Source: an uncultured Desulfobacter sp.
Lineage (GTDB): Bacteria > Desulfobacterota > Desulfobacteria > Desulfobacterales > Desulfobacteraceae
Direction of reading: 5' to 3'
Assembly (NCBI RefSeq): GCF_963665355.1
Contig: NZ_OY762229.1
Location: forward strand, 4,092,001-4,156,000
Length of the DNA: 64,000 nucleotides
In this document: piece after piece, positions 16,588 through 26,606 of the stretch
How positions within the stretch are numbered: position 1 is the first letter of the stretch
Layout: each line of letters starts with the position of its first letter
The notes under the pieces: generated by a model
Seen by the model: only the letters and a program-made list of their open reading frames with translations
Told to the model about the DNA's origin: nothing
Database searches by the model: none
Translations under genes and position numbers: made by a program

Positions 16588-19275
16588 TTAACCGACGTCT
16601 TTGATGAAATTTCTTAAAACTGTGTGGAGAATTCCACCATTACGGTAGTATTCTATTTCCACAGGCGTATCCAATCTGAGCACAACAGGAATCTCTTTGT
16701 CATCCACTTTGAGTGTCAGATCCTGGCCGGGTTTGATCTGGTCATTCAGACCCAGAATGGAATAGGATTCTTTCCCGGTCAGATTCAGGGACTCTGCGGA
16801 ATTCCCATCTTTAAACTGTAGAGGTAAAACCCCCATGCCCAGCAGATTGGATCTGTGGATTCTTTCGTAACTTGAGGCAATGACGGCTTTGACCCCGAGC
16901 AGATAAGTTCCTTTGGCAGCCCAGTCCCGTGAAGATCCTGTTCCATATTCTTTACCGGCCAGGACAATCAAAGGCGTTTTGGATGCTTTATATTTTTCAG
17001 AGGCTTCAAAAATTGATGTCTGTTCTCCGGTGGGAAGATAGGTGGTAATGCCGCCTTCGGTTCCAGGCGCCAGCTGGTTTCTTAATCTGATGTTGGCAAA
17101 GGTGCCTCTGACCATAACCTGGTCGTTTCCTCTTCTGGAACCATATGAGTTGAAATCGGGCTGCTGGATGCCATGCCCAAGCAGGTAGGTGGCGGCAGGA
17201 CTGTTTTTCGCAATGGCTCCGGCGGGAGAGATATGGTCGGTGGTGACAGAATCTCCCACCTTGACCAGCACCCTGGCGTCAATGATCTCCCGGATTGGTT
17301 TTAAATCTTTACTCATATTCAGGAAAAAAGGCGGATTTCTGATATATGTTGAGGATTCATCCCACTCAAACACTTCATCTCCCTTGGTTGGAATTTCGTT
17401 CCACAGCGGAGACAGCGTTTCAAAGTTGCTGTACCGTGAAAGATACATGTCCGGTGTGATGAGTGCGGCATTCTGTGCAATTTCTTTGGGGTCCGGCCAA
17501 ATATCTTTCAGATATACCGGTTGTCCACCGGGATCTGTGCCTAACGGATCTTCCAGAATATTGATATTTACGGTTCCTGCTATTGCATAAGCAACAACAA
17601 GGGGAGGGCTTGCCAGGTAGTTGGCTTTGGTCAGCGGATTGACTCTGCCTTCAAAATTGCGGTTCCCGGAGAGGACAGACGCCACAACCAAATCGTTGCT
17701 TGTTATCGCTTTGCTAATAGGTTCCGAAAGAGGACCTGAATTTCCGATACAGCTTGTACAGCCGTATCCCACTGTAAAAAATCCAAGCTGTTCTAAAAAT
17801 CCGTCAAGCTTTGCCTGGTTCAGGTAATCAGTGACCACTCTGGATCCCGGAGCCAGTGATGTTTTCACCCAGGGTTTTGTTTTTAATCCCTTTTCCACCG
17901 CTTTTTTGGCAAGTAATCCCGCCGCGATCATGACGGACGGGTTGCTGGTGTTGGTACAAGAGGTAATGGCCGCAAGAACAACCGATCCATGTTCCAGTAC
18001 AAAAGGCGCTTCTGAATCGGATGGACTTATCTTGGCCTGGGAGGACAGTTCATTCTCTTTTAACTCATATCCTCTCTGGCTGACAGGTGCGGTTAAAGTC
18101 TTTGCCCAGGCACCCTTCATCTCCGATAATCCGATTCTGTCCTGGGGACGTTTGGGACCTGCCAGCGAAGGCTCAATTGTGGACAGATCCAGTTCAATTT
18201 CATCTGAAAAGTCCGGGGGTGTCATTCCGTCGGTTCTGAACAGGCCTTGCGCTTTGCAGTAATGCTCGACTCTTTCAACTAAATCAGGGGCTCTGCCGGT
18301 GCTTTTCAGGTATTGCAACGTCTCCATATCTGTGGGGAAGAATCCCATGGTGGCACCATATTCAGGGGCCATATTTGAAATCGTTGCTCTGTCTGCAAGG
18401 CTTAGCTGTGAAAGTCCGTCTCCATAAAACTCAACAAATTTTTCCACCACACCCACTTGCCTCAGGATTTCAACAATTCTAAACACCAGATCCGTGGCCG
18501 TGGTGCCGGAACCCATTTCCCCGGTCAGTTTGAATCCCACAACCTGGGGGATTTGCATATAAATAGGTTGTCCCAACATGACCGATTCCGCTTCAATGCC
18601 CCCCACGCCCCAGCCCAGTACGCCCAAACCGTTCACCATGGGCGTGTGGGAGTCTGTTCCAACCACTGTGTCGGAAAAACAGATGTTGTCTTTGATTTGA
18701 ACCACACTGGCCAAAGACTCCAGATTAACCTGGTGAACAATGCCCACGCCGGGGGGGAAGATCTTCATATTTTTAAAGTTTTTCTGTCCCCATTTTAAAA
18801 ACTCATATCTCTCCCGGTTCCGCTCAAACTCCTTCTCCATATTGGTCTGCAGGGAGGAAGATTTTCCATAGGAATCAACTTGAATGGAGTGATCTATAAT
18901 GAGATCAACCGGTATTTTGGGATTGATGACAGCAGGGTTGCCACCTAACTTGCTCATGGATGTTCGTAAGGAAGCCAGATCAACTATGGCGGGAACACCT
19001 GTTAAGTCCTGAAGAATAACCCGGGTCGGTTTAAACGGAATCTCTTTTTCAGATTTTTGTTTTGGCTGCCAATTGGCCAAAGCCAGGATATCACTCTCAT
19101 TGACCTGGAAATGGTCCAGGTTACGTATGGTCTGCTCCAGTAATATCTTAATTGAAAACGGCAGACGTGAGATTTGCCCTATTCCTTGTTTTTCCAGGTT
19201 ATCAAGTCTGTAGAACTGCGCTGATCCACCGGAAAGTTTTAATTGATCTTTACTGCCCAATTTGTCTTGATCCAT
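16588..19275 (-). CDS. acnA: Aconitate hydratase, AcnA type
   Basis: Iron-sulfur enzyme of the TCA cycle that interconverts citrate and isocitrate. The 895 residues have the AcnA/IRP layout: [20 protein letters not shown] near the N terminus, [23 protein letters not shown], cluster ligands in [12 protein letters not shown] and [14 protein letters not shown], and the swivelling C-terminal domain ([12 protein letters not shown]-like segment [38 protein letters not shown]). It stands alone on the minus strand, flanked on both sides by copies of the same palindromic repeat. A GGAGATTTT ribosome-binding site precedes the start. Confidence 0.97.
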   Translation of the reverse strand: MDQDKLGSKDQLKLSGGSAQFYRLDNLEKQGIGQISRLPFSIKILLEQTIRNLDHFQVNESDILALANWQPKQKSEKEIPFKPTRVILQDLTGVPAIVDLASLRTSMSKLGGNPAVINPKIPVDLIIDHSIQVDSYGKSSSLQTNMEKEFERNRERYEFLKWGQKNFKNMKIFPPGVGIVHQVNLESLASVVQIKDNICFSDTVVGTDSHTPMVNGLGVLGWGVGGIEAESVMLGQPIYMQIPQVVGFKLTGEMGSGTTATDLVFRIVEILRQVGVVEKFVEFYGDGLSQLSLADRATISNMAPEYGATMGFFPTDMETLQYLKSTGRAPDLVERVEHYCKAQGLFRTDGMTPPDFSDEIELDLSTIEPSLAGPKRPQDRIGLSEMKGAWAKTLTAPVSQRGYELKENELSSQAKISPSDSEAPFVLEHGSVVLAAITSCTNTSNPSVMIAAGLLAKKAVEKGLKTKPWVKTSLAPGSRVVTDYLNQAKLDGFLEQLGFFTVGYGCTSCIGNSGPLSEPISKAITSNDLVVASVLSGNRNFEGRVNPLTKANYLASPPLVVAYAIAGTVNINILEDPLGTDPGGQPVYLKDIWPDPKEIAQNAALITPDMYLSRYSNFETLSPLWNEIPTKGDEVFEWDESSTYIRNPPFFLNMSKDLKPIREIIDARVLVKVGDSVTTDHISPAGAIAKNSPAATYLLGHGIQQPDFNSYGSRRGNDQVMVRGTFANIRLRNQLAPGTEGGITTYLPTGEQTSIFEASEKYKASKTPLIVLAGKEYGTGSSRDWAAKGTYLLGVKAVIASSYERIHRSNLLGMGVLPLQFKDGNSAESLNLTGKESYSILGLNDQIKPGQDLTLKVDDKEIPVVLRLDTPVEIEYYRNGGILHTVLRNFIKDVG

Positions 19276-19405
19276 AAAATCTCCTTTTTCGGATGGTGAA
19301 AAATATTTTTGATTTCAAGGCACTGCTTTGTGGCTGTAATGCTTCTGATGTCCTGGGTCTCGACGAAGAATACGAACAATAAGGTAATCAACCTGGAACT
19401 TTTTT

Positions 19406-19424
19406 CAAGCCTCTAAGAGGCTTG
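19406..19424 (-). other. Short hairpin in the acnA upstream region
   Basis: caagcctc (19406-19413) and gaggcttg (19417-19424) form an 8-bp stem with a 3-nt loop about 130 nt upstream of the acnA start. It could belong to a leader transcript or an operator; nothing shows which. The rest of 19276-19568 shows nothing I recognise. Confidence 0.3.
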
Positions 19425-19568
19425 TGTTTCTGCTGTCACATGTTCGGAAAATTTACACTGCTTTTGTATCACAAATTGTCTGTAATAAATAGATAGTTAT
19501 AGAAAAAGAGTGGTTGTAAAGACCATGGCAGAATTCTTTGATTGATTTTCAATGACTGTCATTAAGTC

Positions 19569-19713
19569 GTGTTCGGACGCAAACACCCATCTGCTGCGTT
19601 GCAAGAAAATGCGCAATCCTCATATACTCAAGTATATTTCGGTTGCACATTTTCTTGGGCCTTGCACCTGGGCAACTTTGCGTCCGAATACGGGTTTTCC
19701 GTTCAGGCACTCA
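19569..19713. repeat. Long imperfect palindromic repeat, copy 2
   Basis: ttcggacgcaaa (19572-19583) pairs with tttgcgtccgaa (19677-19688). The inner arms cccatctgctgcgttgc and aagaaaatgcgcaa pair with ttgcacattttctt and ccttgcacctggg. The core and the tail (acgggttttccgttcaggca) match copy 1 at 16363-16506, while the outermost stem differs in sequence but still pairs, indicating compensatory change. It lies between metE (ending towards it) and the acnA upstream region. Confidence 0.8.
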
Positions 19714-19730
19714 TTATCTAAACGTTGAAA

Positions 19731-22001
19731 TTACACAGTGGTGCGCAACTCTCTTGCCGCCTCCACCAGGTTTTTCAAGGCTGCTTTTGTCTCCGGCCAG
19801 GCACGGGTTTTTAATCCGCAGTCCGGGTTGATCCACAGCCGTTCCTTTGGAATCCGTTTGATTGCTTCTCTCATGTTGGCCACAATGAACTCTTTGGATG
19901 GTACGTTGGGGGAGTGGATATCATACACCCCCGGGCCGATCTCATTGGGATAGTCGGTTTCGTCAAAGGCGTTTAATATTTCCATGTTGGAGCGTGATGC
20001 CTCAATGGTGATGACATCGGCATCCATGCGTGTGATGGCGTCAATGATATCATTGAATTCCGAGTAGCACATATGGGTATGAAGCTGGGTGTCGTCTTTT
20101 ACCCCGTTGGCCGCAAGGCGAAATGCTTCCACAGCCCAGTTCAGATATTCGGTCCACTGTTTTTTACGCAGGGGCAGTCCTTCCCTTAAAGCGGCTTCAT
20201 CTATCTGGATAATGGAAACGCCTGCTTTTTCAAGATCCAGCACCTCATCTCGGATCCCAAGGGCAACCTGGCGGCAGGTATCGGCCCGGCTCTGGTCATC
20301 CCGGACAAAGGACCAGTTTAAAATGGTTACAGGTCCTGTGAGCATCCCTTTGACCGGTTTTTCAGACAGGGACTGGGCATAGGTAATCCACTCCACGGTC
20401 ATGGGCCGGGGCCGGGACACATCGCCGAAAAGAATAGGCGGCTTGACGCAACGGGAGCCGTATGACTGCACCCAGCCATATCGGCTGAAGGCAAACCCGT
20501 CCAACTGTTCGCCAAAGTACTCCACCATATCGTTACGTTCGGCTTCGCCATGGACCAGGACATCAAGGCCGGTCTTTTCCTGGAATTCAACCGTGCTTCG
20601 GATCTGATTGCGAATGGCTTCGGTATAGTAATCTGAACTGATCTCCCCCTTTTTGAATCTAAGGCGAATTGACCGTATCTCTCTGGTCTGGGGGAACGAA
20701 CCAATGGTGGTGGTGGGAAAAAGGGGAAGCTTAAGTCTGTTTTTATGAATTTTGGCCCGTTCCCGGTAGGCCTGATTACGCTTCCCCCAACTGTCATCCA
20801 CCCGTGCCAGGCGTGCTTGAACATCAGGATTATGAATCCTGGTGGAGTGCTTCCGGCTTTGCACTGCCTTTGCGTTCTCCTCCAGGGCTTGGGCTACAGT
20901 TTCCCGGCCATGGGTTAAGGCTTTTGCCAGAAGATCCAGTTCCACCAGTTTCTGCCGGGCAAAGGCCATCCAGTTTAAAAGTTCGCTATCCAGTCCGGTC
21001 TCTTTTTCAAGGTCCACAGGCACATGGAGCAGGGAACAGGATGGTGCCAGCCACAGTCGGTCGCCAAGCTGGTTATGGATGGGCGTCAGTTGCTCCAGCA
21101 GGGCGTTCAGGTCAGTTTTCCAGATATTTCTGCCGTCAATCACCCCCAATGACAATTCCATATGCTCCGGCAGCAGAGTGATCAGGTCTCCAACCTGGTC
21201 CTTACCCCGTACCGCATCAACATGGATGGCCTGAACGGGCAAGGACAGAGCCAGGTTCAGGTTGTCATCAAGGGAACCGAAATAGGTGGCCAGCATGATT
21301 TTAATCGGCCCGTTCCCCAGTGTCTGATATGCCTGTTCCACCATTTGTTTCCAGTCATTATCCAGATCTGTCATCAGCAAAGGTTCATCCATCTGCACCC
21401 ACGCGATATCCTTGTTGGCCAGTAGTTCCAGAAGCCGGGCATATTCAGGCAGCAGCTTTTCAAGCAGGGTCTTCTTGTCAAAATTGTCTGCTTTTCCCAG
21501 GAAAAGGTAGGTTACAGGTCCTAAAATAACAGGTTTGGGTCTTACGCCGGCTGTTTGCGCCTCCTGAATCTGGTCCAGCAGCGGCTTGGCATCCAGGCAA
21601 AACCCGGTGGATGAATCAAATTCAGGGACAATGTAGTGGTAATTGGTGTCAAACCACTTGGTCATTTCTCCGGCTGAAATCTGGCTGTCTTCTCCATCGT
21701 TGGCAGACTGCCCCCGGGCGGTCCGGAAGTATCTGTCCAATGGAGAGCCGCCGGTTTCCAGAGCCCGGGGCGGAATGTTGCCCAGCATCCAGCTGGTGTC
21801 CAGAACATGGTCGTAAAATGAGAAATCCCCCACTGGTACATAATCCAGTTCTTTTTGGTCGACCCAATTGCTTTTCCGAAGTCGGGCACATGTTTCAAGC
21901 AGCTGGTTTTGAGATGTTTCGCTGCGCCAATATGACTCCAGAGCATATTTGAGCTCTCTGCTGTCACCGATGCGGGGGAACCCCAGGCTGTGGGTTTTCA
22001 T
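19731..22001 (-). CDS. metE: Cobalamin-independent methionine synthase
   Basis: Transfers a methyl group from 5-methyltetrahydrofolate (polyglutamate) to homocysteine. The 756 residues show the two-barrel MetE layout: N-terminal [20 protein letters not shown], the interdomain segment [14 protein letters not shown], and C-terminal zinc ligands in [13 protein letters not shown] (His and Cys) and NPDCGLKTR (Cys). [16 protein letters not shown] carries the substrate-binding acid residues. A strong AAGGAGGAG ribosome-binding site (complement of about 22012-22021) precedes the start. I looked upstream for SAM or cobalamin riboswitches and found none. Confidence 0.97.
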   Translation of the reverse strand: MKTHSLGFPRIGDSRELKYALESYWRSETSQNQLLETCARLRKSNWVDQKELDYVPVGDFSFYDHVLDTSWMLGNIPPRALETGGSPLDRYFRTARGQSANDGEDSQISAGEMTKWFDTNYHYIVPEFDSSTGFCLDAKPLLDQIQEAQTAGVRPKPVILGPVTYLFLGKADNFDKKTLLEKLLPEYARLLELLANKDIAWVQMDEPLLMTDLDNDWKQMVEQAYQTLGNGPIKIMLATYFGSLDDNLNLALSLPVQAIHVDAVRGKDQVGDLITLLPEHMELSLGVIDGRNIWKTDLNALLEQLTPIHNQLGDRLWLAPSCSLLHVPVDLEKETGLDSELLNWMAFARQKLVELDLLAKALTHGRETVAQALEENAKAVQSRKHSTRIHNPDVQARLARVDDSWGKRNQAYRERAKIHKNRLKLPLFPTTTIGSFPQTREIRSIRLRFKKGEISSDYYTEAIRNQIRSTVEFQEKTGLDVLVHGEAERNDMVEYFGEQLDGFAFSRYGWVQSYGSRCVKPPILFGDVSRPRPMTVEWITYAQSLSEKPVKGMLTGPVTILNWSFVRDDQSRADTCRQVALGIRDEVLDLEKAGVSIIQIDEAALREGLPLRKKQWTEYLNWAVEAFRLAANGVKDDTQLHTHMCYSEFNDIIDAITRMDADVITIEASRSNMEILNAFDETDYPNEIGPGVYDIHSPNVPSKEFIVANMREAIKRIPKERLWINPDCGLKTRAWPETKAALKNLVEAARELRTTV

Positions 22002-22268
22002 GCTTTCAATTCTCCTCCTTTTTATGGTTGAAAAGAAACGTAATGTTTTAACTGTTTGATATCAGATACATTCTCTTGATACTTCTTTTGTGGTGAAGAC
22101 TATAAAGGAAAGAAAAGCATGATGAAAAATGATTTATTTTCAGCTACTCATAGAAATAAATTATGGATCTTCCAGAGACAAGGTGAGGTTGTCAAGCATC
22201 CTGTTGTCATCCCTGTTTGTTGATATATTTTGTTCATATTAGATATAGAATTTTGCAATGAAATATTC

Positions 22269-22297
22269 TTGACAGTCCGTTTATCCTATCCTATAAA
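22269..22297 (+). promoter_or_regulatory. Consensus sigma-70 promoter facing the decayed cassette
   Basis: TTGACA at 22269-22274, exactly 17 nt, then TATAAA at 22292-22297. It points at the degenerate cassette copy that begins near 22418. No intact gene follows closely, so it may be a relic or may make a leader RNA. I see nothing else in 22002-22417. Confidence 0.65.
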
Positions 22298-22496
22298 CCT
22301 ATACACCATCGAATTGGTACATTTTTTTTACAAATGCCAAGACGATGATATAGGCGGTACAAAAAAATGAGACTAAGATTTCGATTTGTTTTTGTGGTAT
22401 TTAGCACCCCCTGTCACAATGTAATCGACAGTGCGAAGCTATCTTTTCTCTCCTTATTTCTTCTTAACCCTTTCTTTACTTCGGGGGCTTTTCGTT

Positions 22497-23089
22497 GTGT
22501 ACAAAAAAAATTTTTCATATTGCGAATATGAGCATAGAAGTTCAAAGTGATCTGCCCTTTTCCGATACGACCTTCAGCCCAAAATTCAAAGCCTTTGAAA
22601 CCAATACCCTTTAAAAGAAAACATTGTCCTTCGCCATCGGTTTGAAGAAGAGTGCAGGACTGCCGCCAGGCCTGAAAATCGGGTTTATCTGAAACCACCC
22701 TGGGCCATTTACCACCAGGACAACCAGTGGATCAAGGCTGAACCTCCCCATGAGAATTATTTCAGAACAGTTGTTACGGACAAGGAACATCCGTTTCTTG
22801 ATGTATACAACGACAGCAGCATTAAAGAGCAGTTCCTCAAGGGCGGACTAACCAGTCTGACCATGTTTCCCACGGACCAGATCCTCATGGGCCGCATTCT
22901 TGCCTACAGAAACGGCTGCATCATGCACTCCCTGGGAGTAAGCCTCGATAACCAGGGCCTTTTATTTGTGGGGCATTCCGATGCGGGCAAATCCACCATG
23001 GCTTGCATCATGAAGCAAGGGGCCGAAATTCATCTGTGATGACCGCAATATCATACGCAAAAAAATAACGCTTATTTTGTGTCAGGCAC
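22497..23089 (+). pseudogene. Decayed 5' part of an HPr-kinase-like gene (cassette copy A)
   Basis: This segment is a near copy of the intact gene at 23716-24594, and the similarity begins upstream at 22418 (intact counterpart 23647). It has an extra A after the GTG, a stop after FETNTL, several small indels, and a changed Walker A neighbourhood (Cys for Gly in MACIMKQ). Homology stops after gtcaggcac at 23089, where the sequence jumps to the 3' end of the radical SAM gene. Relative to the intact copy, about 2 kb is missing between these points. It cannot make a working protein. Confidence 0.88.
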
Positions 23090-23243
23090 ACTGAAAACTG
23101 CGGTACATGCAATCTGCACGACATTTGCTCATGGTGCCCGGCCCACGCAGATTTGGAAACAGGTCATTTGGATAGCCTCATTCCCTATTTTTGCAAAGTT
23201 GCCAAGGAAAGAGAAAGGATGTGGAAAAAATACCCCATATTGT
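23090..23243 (+). pseudogene. 3' fragment of a radical SAM/SPASM gene (cassette copy A)
   Basis: It matches the last 155 or so bases of the intact radical SAM gene (about 26306-26460), encoding the C-terminal SPASM segment with CGTC, LHDIC and WCPAH-like residues and ending at the same TAA. It is fused directly to the broken HPr-kinase-like fragment. It shows that copy A once carried the whole four-gene operon. Confidence 0.85.
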
Positions 23244-23297
23244 AACCGCGAAGCAATAATTGTAACCGCGAAGCAATAATTGTAACCGCGAAGCAAT
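23241..23297. repeat. 20-bp tandem repeat, three units
   Basis: The unit tgtaaccgcgaagcaataat occurs at 23241-23260 and 23261-23280, with a partial third unit at 23281-23297. The first unit begins at the stop codon of the radical SAM fragment. The rest of 23298-23500 shows nothing I recognise. Confidence 0.85.
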
Positions 23298-23538
23298 ACG
23301 AGTTAATCGGTGAAAGATTTCCGCATATTTGATTTGAAATAAAAAGAAATTCTTTATAACAGCCATGGACTGACCTGACATATCAGCTGCCAGGCCCAGC
23401 CACCAACAAAAAATGCAAGATCTTAGTGGCTTACCCAGTCTTTCATATAAAAAATTCTGTTTTTAAGTAGACTCTCCGTAGGTTATTTGGCATTGACATA
23501 CCCGTGCAAAGGTCTCGGGGTATATCGTCACGCAAAAA

Positions 23539-23554
23539 TGGCATATAATTTGCA
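23539..23554 (+). promoter_or_regulatory. Sigma-54 (RpoN) promoter upstream of the intact cassette
   Basis: TGGCATATAATTTGCA matches the -24/-12 consensus, with GG at 23540-23541 and GC at 23552-23553 spaced exactly N10. The surrounding 150 bp resembles the region upstream of the precursor peptide at 26697, so this is the promoter of the lost copy-A peptide. It now faces the HPr-kinase-like gene 162 bp downstream. Confidence 0.75.
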
Positions 23555-23715
23555 TTTGAACTTGCAATGCACCAAATATAGGTTATGGCCGGAGTAAGGC
23601 AATATCAACACATCAATTCTTGTACAAATTTCTATTTGAATTTTAAAATGTAATCGACAGAGCGAAGCTATCTTTCCTCTCTCCTTATCGCTTCTTGTTT
23701 AGGGGGTTTTTGGCT

Positions 23716-24594
23716 GTGTATAAAAAATTTTTTCATATTGCGAATATGAGCATAGAAGTTCAAAGTGATCTGCCCTTTTCAGCTACGACCTTCAGCCCAA
23801 AATTCAAAGCCTTTGAAATCAATACCCCTTTGGAAGAAAACATTGTCCTTCGCCATCGGTTTGAAGAGTGCAGGACAACAGCCAGGTCTGAAAACCGGGT
23901 TTATCTAAAACCACCCTGGGCCATTTACCACCAGGACGACCAATGGATTTACCAGTGGGTCAAGGCTGAACCTCCCCACGAGAATTATTTCAGAACAGTT
24001 GTTACGGACAAGGAACATTCGTTTCTTGATGTTTACAACGACAGCAGCATTAAAGAACAGTTCCTCAAGGGCGGACTAACCAGTCTGACCATGTTTCCCA
24101 CGGACCAGATCCTCATGGGCCGCATTCTTGCCTACAGAAATGGCTGCATCATGCACTCTCTGGGAGTAAGCCTGGATAACCAGGGCCTTCTATTCGTGGG
24201 GCATTCCGATGCGGGCAAATCCACCATGGCCGGCATCATGAAGCAAGGGGCCGAAATTCTCTGCGACGACCGCAATATCATACGCAAAAAAGATAACGCT
24301 TATTTTGTGTCAGGCACCTGGAGCCACGGAGACGTTCCGGATGTTTCTCCGGCAACCCTCCCGCTAAAAGGCATCTTCTTCCTTGAAAAGGCCGATACCA
24401 ATCTTGTCAGCCCTGTCACAGACAGTCGCTATGCCTTTGAACGCCTTCTGGCCTGCATGATTCGCCCCTTTGAAACCCGCGACTGGTGGGACAATGCCCT
24501 TGATTTCCTCTCTGGCCTGTGCCAACAGGTTCCCTGCTGGAACCTCCAGTTTGATAAAAGCGGTCAAGCCTATGACCTGATAAAAGGAATGTAA
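23716..24594 (+). CDS. HPr-kinase-related P-loop protein of the peptide cassette
   Basis: A 292-residue protein from GTG 23716, preceded by AGGGGG at 23701-23706; the N-terminal FFHIANMSIEVQSDLPF fits the usual start of this family better than ATG 23746. A Walker A motif (GHSDAGKST, residues 162-170) is followed by ILCDDRNIIRK and GTWSHGDVPDVSPATLPL, as in HprK-related proteins that accompany PqqD-like chaperones. In lasso-peptide and other RiPP loci such HprK-like proteins assist peptide maturation, possibly through ATP-dependent phosphorylation. Here it is the first gene of a four-gene operon ending in a radical SAM enzyme. A decayed copy lies at 22497-23089. Confidence 0.8.
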   Translation: MYKKFFHIANMSIEVQSDLPFSATTFSPKFKAFEINTPLEENIVLRHRFEECRTTARSENRVYLKPPWAIYHQDDQWIYQWVKAEPPHENYFRTVVTDKEHSFLDVYNDSSIKEQFLKGGLTSLTMFPTDQILMGRILAYRNGCIMHSLGVSLDNQGLLFVGHSDAGKSTMAGIMKQGAEILCDDRNIIRKKDNAYFVSGTWSHGDVPDVSPATLPLKGIFFLEKADTNLVSPVTDSRYAFERLLACMIRPFETRDWWDNALDFLSGLCQQVPCWNLQFDKSGQAYDLIKGM

Positions 24595-24897
24595 GTGTTT
24601 ATGGACCCGGATACAGTTTATGCCCCGTCAGAAAAGATAATTTCCAGGGATATCCTTGGAGAAATTGTTATTGTTCCCATTGAATCCGGATTAGCCGACT
24701 TCAGTGATGCCATGTTCTCCTTCAATGATACCGGAGCCCTGGCATGGAAATGCATCGAACAGAAAAAAACAATACGCCAGATTTGCACGGCCATTGCCGA
24801 AGAATATGACTCGAGCATGGGTCAGATAGAGCAGGGGGTAAAAAAGTTACTCACTGAACTGCTTGAAAAGAAAATCATTGTTGAATGGACATCCTGA
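24595..24897 (+). CDS. PqqD-like peptide chaperone
   Basis: A 100-residue protein with the PqqD (RiPP recognition element) pattern: an N-terminal beta strand pair (ISRDILGEIVIVPIE), the typical FSFNDTGALAWKCIEQKKTIRQI turn-helix, then the winged-helix part (AIAEEYDSSMGQIEQGVKKLLTELLEKKIIV). PqqD domains bind the leader of a precursor peptide and present it to the radical SAM enzyme. The GTG start is adjacent to the previous stop and has AAAAGGA six bases upstream; ATG 24601 is an alternative. It overlaps the next gene by 13 bp. Confidence 0.9.
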   Translation: MFMDPDTVYAPSEKIISRDILGEIVIVPIESGLADFSDAMFSFNDTGALAWKCIEQKKTIRQICTAIAEEYDSSMGQIEQGVKKLLTELLEKKIIVEWTS

Positions 24898-25361
24898 ACC
24901 CCACAGGCGAACAGTTCTATGCCATGATGACAGCATTTTTCAGTAATAGTGAGAAATGCCGGTTCAAGATTCAGTGTCCGGGGTTCAGCATGGCGCCATT
25001 TATACGCCATGACAGCCTTCTGACTGTGACGCCCTTGGAGGCGTCCCACACTTTGGAAGTCGGAGACATTGTCCTTGCGGCCATGCACAACTATCGGAAA
25101 ATGATAGTCCACCGCATTATCGCCAGAGAGAATGATCGCTACCAGGTCAAAGGTGACAATAACATGGAAAGCGACGGCTGGTTTTACAGAGAAGATATAC
25201 TTGGCCGGGTTGAAACCATTGAATTCAACGGGCGGCAAAACATCCCGGCGCCTTGGGCAAATAAACTCATTGCCTGGACCTCCAAATTAGGACTGTTAAA
25301 CCACTTTCTTTTACCTTCAGTCAGAACAGTGAAAAAGTTATACGGTTATGCACGAGAGTGA
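24885..25361 (+). CDS. S24/S26-family peptidase of the peptide cassette
   Basis: A 158-residue protein with the signal-peptidase/LexA-like fold: CPGFSMAPFIRHDSLL (catalytic Ser in the GxSMxP box), DIVLAAMHNYRKMIVHRIIAR (HRI box) and YQVKGDNNMESD (GDN box). The Ser-His-Asp pattern is closer to the SipW/archaeal S26B type than to Ser-Lys LepB. No clear N-terminal membrane anchor is seen. It overlaps the PqqD gene and the radical SAM gene. In this setting a role in cutting the leader from the modified peptide is likely, but this is inference from neighbours. Confidence 0.82.
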   Translation: MDILNPTGEQFYAMMTAFFSNSEKCRFKIQCPGFSMAPFIRHDSLLTVTPLEASHTLEVGDIVLAAMHNYRKMIVHRIIARENDRYQVKGDNNMESDGWFYREDILGRVETIEFNGRQNIPAPWANKLIAWTSKLGLLNHFLLPSVRTVKKLYGYARE

Positions 25362-26460
25362 TCACAGCATATCCATTGCAAGTATGCCGGTCTGGGATCG
25401 AGCCAGAGAGAAAAGAGTTCTTCTCTCCATGGTTATGGATCTGACAGCCCGGTGCAACAACAATTGTGTCCACTGCTACATCAATCAGCCGGCCCATGAC
25501 CGTCTGGCCCAGGAAAAAGAGCTGAACCTGGGAGAAATAAAGTCCATAACAGCCCAGGCCGTCAATTTGGGTGTCCTCTGGATACTTCTAAGCGGCGGCG
25601 AACCTCTCCTCAGACCTGATTTTCCGGAAATTTATACCCATATTAAAACCCGGGGGATTTTTGTTTCGGTGTTTACCAATGCTTCCCTCATAACAGACGA
25701 ACATATCAATCTTTTTAAAAAATATCCGCCACGGGAGATTGAGGTCTCTGTCTACGGCACTACTCCTGAAATCCATAAAAGCGTTACCCGGAGAAATACA
25801 TTTGAATCGACCATGGCGGGTATTGACAAGCTTTTATCAGCAGGCCTTCCCGTCACCCTGAAGTCCACAATCATGCAGGCGAATCTTTCGGACTTCGATA
25901 AAATTTCAGATTTCTGCCGGTCAAAATCCAGTCGGCCTTTCAGGTTCGATCCATGCCTCCAGTTGAGAGCAGACAAAGATCCCCAGAAAAACAAAATCAT
26001 CCTGTCCCAGCGTCTGACACCTGAAAAGATCGCCGCATTGGATAAAAAAGATCCCCAGCGATACAAAATCCTTGAACAATCCTGTAAGAATCCAGCCAAC
26101 ACCCACGGTCAACATTCGGAATCGCTTTTTAAATGCCAGGCCGGAATAAACACCTGCGCCATAGGATGGGACGGTAAATACCAGCTTTGCCCATCCCTGG
26201 TTAACCGGGATTGCACCCTGGATCTTAGATCTCACTCCCTGGCCCAGGCCTGGAACCATTTCACCCCTGAAATCCTGAAGCGTAATTCCGTCAGTCGCCA
26301 GTACACGGAAAACTGCGGCACATGCAGCCTGCACGACATTTGCTCATGGTGTCCGGCCCACGCAGATCTGGAAACAAATCAGTTGGATGGCCTCATTCCC
26401 TACTTTTGCAAAGTTGCCAAAGAAAGAGAAAAGATGTGGAAAAATTCTCCCATATTGTAA
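25348..26460 (+). CDS. Radical SAM/SPASM peptide-modifying enzyme
   Basis: A 370-residue enzyme with the SAM-binding iron-sulfur motif CNNNCVHC (Cys 36, 40 and 43, CX3CX2C), LSGGEPLLRPDF (GGEP motif) and a C-terminal SPASM domain. The SPASM domain has Cys in FKCQAGINTCAIGWDGKYQLCP and in CGTCSLHDICSWCPAH, plus a final Cys in PYFCKV. SPASM enzymes bind auxiliary clusters and install thioether, C-C or other crosslinks in ribosomal peptides. The ATG overlaps the peptidase gene by 14 bp. The short peptide gene at 26697 is the obvious candidate substrate. A C-terminal fragment of a second copy is at 23090-23243. Confidence 0.93.
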   Translation: MHESDHSISIASMPVWDRAREKRVLLSMVMDLTARCNNNCVHCYINQPAHDRLAQEKELNLGEIKSITAQAVNLGVLWILLSGGEPLLRPDFPEIYTHIKTRGIFVSVFTNASLITDEHINLFKKYPPREIEVSVYGTTPEIHKSVTRRNTFESTMAGIDKLLSAGLPVTLKSTIMQANLSDFDKISDFCRSKSSRPFRFDPCLQLRADKDPQKNKIILSQRLTPEKIAALDKKDPQRYKILEQSCKNPANTHGQHSESLFKCQAGINTCAIGWDGKYQLCPSLVNRDCTLDLRSHSLAQAWNHFTPEILKRNSVSRQYTENCGTCSLHDICSWCPAHADLETNQLDGLIPYFCKVAKEREKMWKNSPIL

Positions 26461-26590
26461 CAAAGAGGTAATATTCCTGTGTATTTTTTTTCACATAGCG
26501 TAGGTGATAATCACTAAATATATTACTAATAAAAATTAAACGCAGTCGCATCAGGGTATTGCTGTCAAGGTATCTCGACACATACAGAAA

Positions 26591-26606
26591 TGGCATATAA
26601 TTTGCA
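26591..26606 (+). promoter_or_regulatory. Sigma-54 (RpoN) promoter of the peptide gene
   Basis: TGGCATATAATTTGCA, identical to the site at 23539-23554, with GG at 26592-26593 and GC at 26604-26605 (exact N10 spacing). It lies about 90 nt upstream of the peptide start, so the peptide can be expressed apart from its enzymes. No enhancer-binding activator gene is seen in the window. Confidence 0.78.

Noticed and set aside
22002-22260. SAM or cobalamin riboswitch upstream of metE
   Set aside because: Read on the minus strand, I found neither the conserved cores of these riboswitches nor a clear terminator/antiterminator pair before the strong ribosome-binding site.
23241-23297. Possible CRISPR-like array
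   Set aside because: The three 20-bp units follow each other without spacers and there are no cas genes.
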